Shown here piece after piece: positions 1 through 4,796 of a DNA stretch of 7,592 nt (positions are counted from its first letter, which is position 1; each line of letters starts with the position of its first letter). A program made the translations under genes and the position numbers. This DNA is from Actinomycetes bacterium (GTDB taxonomy: Bacteria; Actinomycetota; Acidimicrobiia; Acidimicrobiales; Palsa-688). The notes beneath the pieces are model-generated. The model did not search any database. It was not told the DNA's origin and saw only the letters and a list, made by a program, of their open reading frames with translations. The stretch lies in contig JAJZWW010000147.1 of assembly GCA_021846485.1 (NCBI GenBank), positions 1 to 7,592 on the forward strand, read 5' to 3'.

Positions 1-325
1 CGGCGGTCGCCGCCACCTTAAAGAGCGACGCTCCGAGCGGCATGAAGATCGTCGCTCTCCGGCCGGTCAGCGACGCTGCCAGGGCCACGCCCTGGGCGTG
101 GTTGCCGGCGGAGGCGGCCACCACCCCCACCGCGGGCGGGAGCCGGGAGATGCGGTTGTACGCGCCGCGGATCTTGAACGAACCGGTCCGCTGCAGGTGC
201 TCCGGCTTGAGCAGCACGGGCCGCCCGGCGAGGCGGGAGAGGGCGGCGGAGGGCCGGACCGGGGTGGGCACGAGCACCGGGGAGACCCGCCGCCGGGCGT
301 CCTCCAGCTCGGCGAGGGTGATCAA
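1..325 (-). CDS. ilvA: Threonine ammonia-lyase (threonine dehydratase), N-terminal part, cut by window edge
   Basis: PLP-dependent enzyme that deaminates threonine to 2-oxobutanoate, the first committed step towards isoleucine (or threonine/serine catabolism in the shorter TdcB type). About 108 N-terminal residues are visible. The PLP-lysine motif GSFKIRGAYNR lies at residues 48-58 (Schiff-base lysine K51) and the cofactor-phosphate-binding SAGNHAQGVA at 72-81; both are diagnostic of the fold-type II threonine/serine dehydratase family. The start chosen is TTG at 325, giving MITLAELEDARRRV. It overlaps the stop of the upstream gene (TTGA) and has no Shine-Dalgarno sequence, so translational coupling is likely. 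The C-terminal part, including any ACT regulatory domain, lies outside the window, so the biosynthetic and catabolic types cannot be separated. The family assignment is firm; the exact start is less so. Confidence 0.9.
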   Translation of the reverse strand, partial: MITLAELEDARRRVSPVLVPTPVRPSAALSRLAGRPVLLKPEHLQRTGSFKIRGAYNRISRLPPAVGVVAASAGNHAQGVALAASLTGRRATIFMPLGASLFKVAATA

Positions 326-1152
326 CGCGGCCCGGGAGGGCTCGCCCCCCCGCCGCCCGCGCCCCCCTGTGCCGGTGGCGCGGGGTCGCTGGGCCGGCGG
401 GGTGGGGCACGCCGGGTGGAGGAGAATGCGTCGTCGGAGCGGGGCGTGCCGGCCGGCCGGGAGCGCACGATCAGCGACTCCCGGGCCCGGAGGTCGGCGA
501 GGGCCGCCGCCCGGCGCGAGGCCCGCCAGAGGTCGAGCTGGCGGGCGTCCTCGGCGGCGTTGAACCGGTCGGCCCGGCGGGCCCGGGAGAGGTCGACGAA
601 CAGCCACTCGTAGAGCACGCCGATGGTGGCGGCGATGGAGATCAGCTCCGCGGAGGACCACAGGTCGCCGCCGCCGGCGTGCATCGCCCCGACGGTCACG
701 CCCGGGGCGATCGGCTGGCGCTGGCTCTGCATCGCCAGGCCGAGGATCGAGAAGTACACCGTGGCGAGCATCACCATCACCACCCGCCAACCCACGGCCA
801 GCGAGCGCGGCTTGGGGTCCGGCCCGGTCAGCGGCCAGGCGAACAGCCAGCCGACGAGCACCAGCTCCAGGTCGATGAGCAGGCGGATCGCCGGGTGGGC
901 GGCACCGGTGCGGTACTCGGGGGTGAAGTACAAGGCGACCAGCGCGGTCCCGTAGAGCACCCACAGGGTCACCGGGTGCAGCACGACCTGCCCGACCCGC
1001 CCGGTCGCCGCCCGGCCGACGACGGCGGCGCCTTTCCCCCCCGCCTCCAACCCGAGCGTCACCGGCCCGGAGAGGACCACGAAGGCGGGGGCCACGAGGA
1101 ACAGTCCCAGGTCCTGCACCGACCGGGCGACGAAGCCGGGGAGTTCCGGCAC
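322..1152 (-). other. CtaG-like (caa3-type cytochrome c oxidase assembly) domain, N-terminally truncated, within the IspF fusion
   Basis: This is the C-terminal part of the fused ORF, from residue 160 (a GTG codon that could be an internal start, but with only a poor ribosome-binding sequence). Hydrophobic segments lie at about 172-194, 211-235, 247-267, 278-300 and 324-345. The pattern resembles the second half of caa3_CtaG proteins: VAPAFVVLSGPVTL after the place where HMxxH normally stands, VLHPVTLW, GWLFAWPLTGPDP, and GGDLWSSAELISI before the last helix. CtaG proteins usually have about seven membrane segments and help assemble the copper site of cytochrome oxidase. Here the first ones are absent, and the HMxxH position reads RSVQD (169-173), so both histidines are missing. 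The tail (about 350-435) is Arg-rich, then Pro/Gly-rich, and ends in the TGA that overlaps the ilvA start. Family placement is from remembered motif pattern, not an alignment. Function may be lost or altered. Confidence 0.65.
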
Positions 1153-1629
1153 GGTCCCCGCCCCGACGACCACCACGGCGACCGCGAAGCAGGCGACCCC
1201 CTCGCGCCGTCCGAGCGTCCCGAGCCCCTCGGCACGCTTGGGCTTCACTCCGACCGGAGCTCCCACCGTGGCCGCGAGACGGGCCTCCATCTCCTCGCGG
1301 TGGGGCGCCAGCCTCGGCTCCTCCAGGACAACCGTGACGTCGACGTTGCCGATCTCGTGGCCCTCGCGCACCGCGCCGACCACCTCGGCGAGCAAGCCCA
1401 TGCTGTCCGCGCCGGCGAGAGCCGGGTCGCCGGCGGGGTAGCGGGTCCCCAGGTCACCGAGGCCGGCGGCGCCCAGCAGGGCGTCGGCGACGGCGTGGGC
1501 GACCACGTCCGCGTCGCTGTGGCCGTCGAGCCCCCGTCCGGGGATGGCCACCCCCCCGAGGACCAGCCGACGGCCGGGGTCGTCGCTGAAGGGGTGCACG
1601 TCGAAGCCGAGGCCGACCCGGGGGATCAC
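322..1629 (-). CDS. ispF: IspF (2-C-methyl-D-erythritol 2,4-cyclodiphosphate synthase) fused in frame to a truncated CtaG-like membrane domain
   Basis: 435 aa. Residues 1-157 form an essentially full-length IspF, which cyclises CDP-ME 2-phosphate to MEcPP with release of CMP in the MEP isoprenoid pathway. Visible motifs are the metal-binding DVH (10-12), HSDADVVAHAVADALLGA (37-54, metal ligand H45), GADS (73-76), NVDVTVVLEEP (95-105) and the C-terminal EGLGTLGRREGVACFAV (134-150). The E. coli enzyme is 159 aa, so a stop would be expected near residue 157. Instead the frame stays open through a short linker (about GAGTVPELPG, 156-165) into five hydrophobic segments and a basic, Pro/Gly-rich tail. 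The start is GTG at 1629, overlapping the ispD stop as GTGA, with no clear Shine-Dalgarno sequence. The conserved IspF start MIPRVGLGFDVH agrees. Whether one polypeptide or a processed/artefactual product exists is unknown; the IspF assignment itself is very secure. Confidence 0.9.
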   Translation of the reverse strand: MIPRVGLGFDVHPFSDDPGRRLVLGGVAIPGRGLDGHSDADVVAHAVADALLGAAGLGDLGTRYPAGDPALAGADSMGLLAEVVGAVREGHEIGNVDVTVVLEEPRLAPHREEMEARLAATVGAPVGVKPKRAEGLGTLGRREGVACFAVAVVVVGAGTVPELPGFVARSVQDLGLFLVAPAFVVLSGPVTLGLEAGGKGAAVVGRAATGRVGQVVLHPVTLWVLYGTALVALYFTPEYRTGAAHPAIRLLIDLELVLVGWLFAWPLTGPDPKPRSLAVGWRVVMVMLATVYFSILGLAMQSQRQPIAPGVTVGAMHAGGGDLWSSAELISIAATIGVLYEWLFVDLSRARRADRFNAAEDARQLDLWRASRRAAALADLRARESLIVRSRPAGTPRSDDAFSSTRRAPPRRPSDPAPPAQGGAGGGGASPPGPR

Positions 1630-2279
1630 GTCGGCGCCGGGTCGCTGCGGCCGGCGAGCAGGGCGGCGGCCACCGCCAGGTCGGTGGGGGCGGTGATCTT
1701 CAGGTTGACCGGGTCCCCCGGGACCAGCTCGACCCGCCCGCCGGCCGCCTCGACCAGGGCGGCGTCGTCGGTGGCCTCCGGGTCGCCTGCGTGGGCGGCG
1801 AGCAGCGCCGGGAGCCGGAAAGCCTGGGGCGTCTGGACCGCCACCAACCGCGACCGGTCGAGCGTGCGCGCCCTGCCGCCCGGCTCCACCTCGCAGACGG
1901 TGTCGGTCAGCGGCACCACCGGCACCGCGGCGTCGGCGCCGGCGGCCACCGCCGCCAGCACCCGATCCCAGACCTCCGCCGGGGCCAGCGGGCGGGCGGC
2001 GTCGTGGACCGCCACGATCCCCACACCATCCGGGAGGGCATGGAGTCCCGCTCGGACCGACGCGGACCGGCTCGGACCGCCGGCGACGAGCCTGCAGGCA
2101 GCGCCGCAGTCCGCCGTCACCCCGGCTGCTCTTTCCCATCCCCCGGGAACGACGACCACCACCCCGGCGCATGCCTCCCCGGCGGCGTCGAGGGACCAGG
2201 CGAGGACCGACCGGCCAGCCAGCTCGGCGAACTGCTTCCGGCCGCCGAAGCGCTGCCCGTGGCCGCCAGCGACGACCAC
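1626..2279 (-). CDS. ispD: IspD, 2-C-methyl-D-erythritol 4-phosphate cytidylyltransferase
   Basis: Transfers CMP from CTP to MEP to give CDP-ME, the third step of the MEP pathway; cytosolic. Numbered from GTG 2279 (217 aa). The nucleotide-binding loop AGGHGQRFGGRKQ is at 4-16, SRSASVRAGL at 70-79, VHDAARPL at 91-98, PLTDTV at 123-128, QTPQAF at 149-154, TDDAALVE at 170-177 and the substrate-lysine region NLKITAPTDL at 192-201. All hallmarks are present. The GTG start leaves the first beta strand very short. No ATG, GTG or TTG lies further upstream in this frame before carD coding sequence, but a CTG at 2309 overlaps the carD stop as CTGA, has GAGG 7 nt upstream, and would add ten residues ending in GAWA that complete the strand (227 aa). 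I suspect CTG 2309 is the true start, but list the conventional GTG. The gene is followed by ispF with a 4-nt GTGA overlap, so the two are co-translated and catalyse steps three and five of one pathway. Confidence 0.94.
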   Translation of the reverse strand: MVVAGGHGQRFGGRKQFAELAGRSVLAWSLDAAGEACAGVVVVVPGGWERAAGVTADCGAACRLVAGGPSRSASVRAGLHALPDGVGIVAVHDAARPLAPAEVWDRVLAAVAAGADAAVPVVPLTDTVCEVEPGGRARTLDRSRLVAVQTPQAFRLPALLAAHAGDPEATDDAALVEAAGGRVELVPGDPVNLKITAPTDLAVAAALLAGRSDPAPT

Positions 2280-2305
2280 GGCCCAGGCCCCGGGGAAGCG
2301 GCCGG

Positions 2306-2785
2306 TCAGGGAAGCGCCTCGTCCAGCTTCTTCTCGGCGTTGACCTCGTCGACCCCGAGGGCGAAGGTGAGCTCCGAGACGAGGATCTGGCGGGCCCGGT
2401 TGAGCATCCGCTTCTCCCCCGCCGACAGGCCCTTCTCCTTGTCCCGGCTGGAGAGGTTGCGGACCACCTCGGCCACCTGGTAGATGTCGCCCGACTTGAG
2501 CTTCTCGACGTGGTTCTTGTAGCGGCGGGACCAGTTGGTCGGCATCCGCACGTCCTTCTTGCGCAGGACGTCGAAGACCTCCTCTACCTCCTCGTCGTTG
2601 ATCACCTCCCGCAAGCCGACCTCGTCGGTGTTGTCGGTCGGCACGCGCAGGATCAGGTCCCCGTAGGCGAGGCGCAGGACCAGGTACTCCTTCTTCTCGC
2701 CGAAGGCCTCGATCATCTCGCGCCGCTCCACGACCGCCGCCCCGTGGTGCGGGTACACGACCTTGTCACCAACATCGAACGACAT
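2306..2785 (-). CDS. carD: CarD family RNA polymerase-binding transcription regulator
   Basis: 159 aa. In mycobacteria CarD binds the RNA polymerase beta subunit and the upstream edge of the transcription bubble, stabilising open complexes at housekeeping promoters including rRNA; it is essential there. The N-terminal Tudor-like polymerase-interaction domain is at about 1-55, with VGDKVVYPHHGAAVVE at 5-20 and the conserved R47 in LILRVP. The helical DNA-binding domain follows with PTNWSRRYK at 82-90, where W85 is the bubble-wedging tryptophan known from the M. tuberculosis protein, and RGL-type SAGEKRMLNRARQILVSEL at 121-139. The start is ATG 2785, giving MSFDVGDKVVYP, the usual family N-terminus. 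GGAG lies 4 nt upstream (2790-2793). An in-frame GTG at 2818 would add 11 non-conserved residues and is rejected. This is the first gene of the carD-ispD-ispF-ilvA cluster, a neighbourhood common in actinobacteria. Confidence 0.96.
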   Translation of the reverse strand: MSFDVGDKVVYPHHGAAVVERREMIEAFGEKKEYLVLRLAYGDLILRVPTDNTDEVGLREVINDEEVEEVFDVLRKKDVRMPTNWSRRYKNHVEKLKSGDIYQVAEVVRNLSSRDKEKGLSAGEKRMLNRARQILVSELTFALGVDEVNAEKKLDEALP

Positions 2786-2821
2786 ACGTCTCCAGACCGG
2801 GAAGGAGCATCTCTCCACACA

Positions 2822-2827
2822 AGGGTA
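2822..2827 (-). promoter_or_regulatory. Candidate -10 box for the carD operon
   Basis: Reads TACCCT on the minus strand (TAnnnT). It would place the transcription start about 30 nt before carD ATG 2785, leaving room for the GGAG ribosome-binding site. The -35 region is weak (CTGGCC at 18-bp spacing), as is usual for actinobacterial promoters that rely on CarD and RbpA. Prediction only. Confidence 0.4.
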
Positions 2828-2882
2828 CGGGCAATCACGACCTCCGGCCAGTCCGGGACCCGAGCAGGGCCCCCGCCACGGG

Positions 2883-2888
2883 TAATGT
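2883..2888 (+). promoter_or_regulatory. Candidate -10 box for the Crp/Fnr gene (near-leaderless)
   Basis: Reads TAATGT (TAnnnT), ending 10 nt before ATG 2899, so the mRNA would begin within a few bases of the start codon. No convincing -35 is present. A Crp-type half site TGTGA (2886-2890) overlaps it, but the second half of the TGTGA-N6-TCACA palindrome is missing. Prediction only. Confidence 0.4.
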
Positions 2889-2898
2889 GACTGATCTG

Positions 2899-3558
2899 AT
2901 GGACGACCTGGCGCTGCTGGCCCGATCCGAGCTGTTCTCGGCCTTCGACGCCCGGGCGCTCGAGGTGGTGGTCGCGGCCAGCAGCACCGTCGAGGGAGAG
3001 CGGGGGCTGGTGGTGTTCTCCGAAGACGACGACGCCGAGGACCTCTACGTGGTGCGCACCGGGCGGGTAGGGGTCGGAAGGCGCTCGCCGGACGGGAGGG
3101 AGTCGCTCGTCGCGTTGATGGAGCCGGGCGACGTCTTCGGGGACATGCCGCTGTTCGACGGCGGCACCCGCTCGGCCTCCGCCAGGCTGCTCGAGGCCTC
3201 CGAGCTGCTGGCGATCCCCTACGCCCCGGTCAGGGCGGCCATCGACGAGCGCCCCGAGCTGCTCTGGGACGTGGTCGGGCTGCTAACTGCCCGGCTGCGG
3301 GCGACGGACTCGGCGCTGGCGGACGCCGTGTTCCTGGACGTGACCGGTCGGACGGCCAAGCGGTTGCTCGAGCTCGCCGGCGACGCGGATGACTTCGCCC
3401 TCCCGATCACCCAGGAGGAGCTCGCCGGCCTGGTCGGCGCGTCGCGCGAGCGGGTGAACAAGGCGATCGCCGCGTTCGTCCGGCTCGGGTGGATCGAGCA
3501 GTACGACCGGCGGTACCGGGTCGTGCACCGCGACCGGCTGGCCCAGCGCGCCAGGTAG
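2899..3558 (+). CDS. Crp/Fnr family transcription regulator, GlxR-like
   Basis: 219 aa. The N-terminal cyclic-nucleotide-binding beta barrel is at about 13-110, with RRSPDGRESLVALMEPGDVFGD (61-82) and the phosphate-binding region FDGGTRSASA (86-95). The dimerisation helix is at about 115-147, followed by DVTGRTAKRLLELA (147-160). The C-terminal winged helix-turn-helix is ITQEELAGLVGASRERVNKAI (170-190), with ASRERVNKA as recognition helix. Length and sequence pattern resemble corynebacterial/mycobacterial GlxR/Crp, a cAMP-responsive global regulator. The position of the usual GEL glutamate that contacts the cAMP ribose is D82, so ligand binding may differ. The start ATG 2899 (MDDLALLARSELF) matches the GlxR N-terminus; the in-frame GTG 2887 lies inside the apparent -10 box and is disfavoured. 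It is divergent from carD and convergent with disA. Family is firm; the orthology to GlxR is an inference, so no symbol is given. Confidence 0.93.
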   Translation: MDDLALLARSELFSAFDARALEVVVAASSTVEGERGLVVFSEDDDAEDLYVVRTGRVGVGRRSPDGRESLVALMEPGDVFGDMPLFDGGTRSASARLLEASELLAIPYAPVRAAIDERPELLWDVVGLLTARLRATDSALADAVFLDVTGRTAKRLLELAGDADDFALPITQEELAGLVGASRERVNKAIAAFVRLGWIEQYDRRYRVVHRDRLAQRAR

Positions 3559-3596
3559 GGCGGGCCGGCAGCTCAGCTGTAGTGGTCGGGCCCGCC
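3559..3596. terminator. Candidate bidirectional hairpin between convergent Crp/Fnr gene and disA
   Basis: GGCGGGCC (3559-3566) pairs perfectly with GGCCCGCC (3589-3596) across a 22-nt loop. The loop itself contains the palindrome CAGCTCAGCTG. It starts right after the TAG stop of the plus-strand gene and lies downstream of disA on the minus strand. There is no T tract, as is common for GC-rich actinobacterial terminators, so its function is unproven. Confidence 0.4.
3571..3588. repeat. Copy of the disA 3' end (direct repeat, copy 1)
   Basis: GCTCAGCTGTAGTGGTCG here is identical to 3641-3658, where it is the real end of disA (codons for DHYS, then the stop). The offset is exactly 70 bp. Extending on the minus strand, GCCGAG followed 11 nt later (12 in disA) by the same tail is also shared, so this looks like a diverged extra copy of about 35 bp of the disA C-terminus with a 1-nt indel. 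Confidence 0.75.
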
Positions 3597-3640
3597 ATCT
3601 CGGCCGCGGCCCCCGACGGTCCGACAGCTCGGCCGCAGCG

Positions 3641-3658
3641 GCTCAGCTGTAGTGGTCG
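3641..3658. repeat. disA 3' end (direct repeat, copy 2, inside disA)
   Basis: This is the second member of the 18-bp perfect direct repeat, covering the last four codons and stop of disA plus two following bases. See the copy at 3571-3588. Confidence 0.75.
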
Positions 3659-4713
3659 AGGATGCTCGACTCGGCGAGCCGGGAGAGCCCCTCTTTGACC
3701 ATCCGGGCGTAGACGAGCCCCACCCCCGGGATCGCCTCGATCTCCTCTCCCGCAGCCCGCATCACCTTCTGGAGGCTGCCGTAGCGTTCGACGATCTGCT
3801 CCAGGGCGGGGGCGGGGAGCCGAGGGACCTTGCCGAGCAGCCTGAACCCGCGGGGCTGCAGCGAGCTGTCCAGGTCCGGCGACTCGCCCTGGTCGAGCAG
3901 CCCGGCCACCGCCTTCGGGTCGAGGAGCTGCTCGCTCGCCAGCTCGGCCAGCGCGGCCATCGCCGCGGCCACCCGCGCGGGGCGGCAGTCGGCCAGGTAG
4001 TCGCGCATCACGTCCTGGCGGTCGTCCTCCACCCCGGCCATCAGCTCGACCAGCTGGAGGCGCACGAGCCGGCCGTCGCCGCCGAGCTCGATGATGTAAC
4101 CCTCCACCTCGTCGGCGATCCGCCTCACCATCTCGGCTCGTTGCAGGACCGTCACCACGTCCCGGACGGTGACCAGGTCCTCCACCTCGACCGCCGAGAG
4201 CGAGGTGGTCACCGCGGCGAGGCGGGTGCGGTAGCGCTCCAGGGTCTGGAGCGCCTGGTTGGCCCGGCCGAGGAGGCGGGGGATCGAGTCGAGGGCGTGC
4301 CGGTCGTCGTTGCGGAAGACGGTGATGACTCCCATCTCCTCCGACACGGCGATCACCGGCACGTCGATGCTGCGCGCCACCCGCTCGGCGGTGCGGTGCC
4401 GGGTGCCGGTCTCGGAGGTGGCCACGTCGGGGTTGGGGACCAGGTGGACGTTGGCCCGGGCGATCCGGCTGGCGTCCCCGGCGAGGATGATCGCCCCGTC
4501 CATCTTGGTGAGCTCGGAGACCCGCTGGGGACTGAACTCGCTGTCGAGGAGGAACCCCCCGGAGCAGATCGACAGCACCTCGGGACCGTCGCCGACGACG
4601 ATGATCGCCCCCTTGTTGGCCTGGAGGATCCGGTCCAGGCCCTCCCGGAGCGGCCGGCCCGGGGCGACACCCCGAAGGGCATCGATCATCGCCGGGCTCA
4701 GGCGTTCGGCCAT
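3643..4713 (-). CDS. disA: DisA, DNA-integrity scanning diadenylate cyclase (c-di-AMP synthase)
   Basis: 356 aa, the usual family length. Condenses two ATP into cyclic di-AMP; the octamer also binds branched DNA, and c-di-AMP synthesis is reduced at recombination intermediates. The N-terminal DAC domain carries the catalytic MDGAIIL (71-77, DGA at 72-74) and the ATP-binding GTRHRTAERVA (103-113, RHR at 105-107). A helical spine domain follows at about 150-290. The C-terminal DNA-binding helix-hairpin-helix is near IPGVGLVYARMVKEGLSRL (328-346). The start ATG 4713 gives MAERLSPAMIDALRGVAPG. There is almost no Shine-Dalgarno (GGGGA abuts the ATG), but a TACTCT -10 box 6 nt upstream suggests a leaderless mRNA. 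The gene follows radA by 83 bp. In Bacillus subtilis RadA and DisA interact and RadA lowers DisA activity, so the pairing is functionally meaningful. Confidence 0.97.
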   Translation of the reverse strand: MAERLSPAMIDALRGVAPGRPLREGLDRILQANKGAIIVVGDGPEVLSICSGGFLLDSEFSPQRVSELTKMDGAIILAGDASRIARANVHLVPNPDVATSETGTRHRTAERVARSIDVPVIAVSEEMGVITVFRNDDRHALDSIPRLLGRANQALQTLERYRTRLAAVTTSLSAVEVEDLVTVRDVVTVLQRAEMVRRIADEVEGYIIELGGDGRLVRLQLVELMAGVEDDRQDVMRDYLADCRPARVAAAMAALAELASEQLLDPKAVAGLLDQGESPDLDSSLQPRGFRLLGKVPRLPAPALEQIVERYGSLQKVMRAAGEEIEAIPGVGLVYARMVKEGLSRLAESSILDHYS

Positions 4714-4719
4714 TCCCCG

Positions 4720-4725
4720 AGAGTA
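4720..4725 (-). promoter_or_regulatory. Candidate -10 box for leaderless disA transcript
   Basis: TACTCT on the minus strand, 6 nt before the disA ATG. The transcription start is expected at or next to the A of ATG. No recognisable -35. It would let disA be transcribed independently of radA. Confidence 0.5.
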
Positions 4726-4766
4726 CCCCGGTGGCCTGCGCCCGCCCGGCCGCCCGGCGAGGCGCA

Positions 4767-4789
4767 GCTCGGTTGCTCCGGCTCGGTTG
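4767..4789. repeat. Pair of 9-bp direct repeats upstream of disA
   Basis: GCTCGGTTG occurs at 4767-4775 and again at 4781-4789, 14 bp apart, in the 83-bp radA-disA spacer and 40-65 bp upstream of the disA -10 box. Spacing of just over one helical turn could suit a tandem binding site, but chance is not excluded. Confidence 0.35.
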
Positions 4790-4796
4790 TCGCGCT

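Noticed and set aside
1630..2172. N-terminal extension of the IspF-CtaG reading frame upstream to 2172
   Set aside because: This stretch is ispD in another frame; the extension is Gly/Arg-rich with no motif, and the conserved IspF N-terminus begins exactly at GTG 1629.
679..2343. Plus-strand open frame with a histidine-rich stretch near 770-785
   Set aside because: It is antisense to ispF-ctaG and ispD, which show clear protein families; the His run is a reading of GTGATG-type codons from the other strand.
1626..2785. A novel regulatory link between CarD and MEP enzymes
   Set aside because: carD-ispD-ispF adjacency is a common actinobacterial arrangement and does not by itself show a new system.
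2886..2902. Full Crp/GlxR operator at the start of the Crp/Fnr gene
   Set aside because: Only the left half TGTGA is present; the right half does not match TCACA, so it is mentioned as a half site only.
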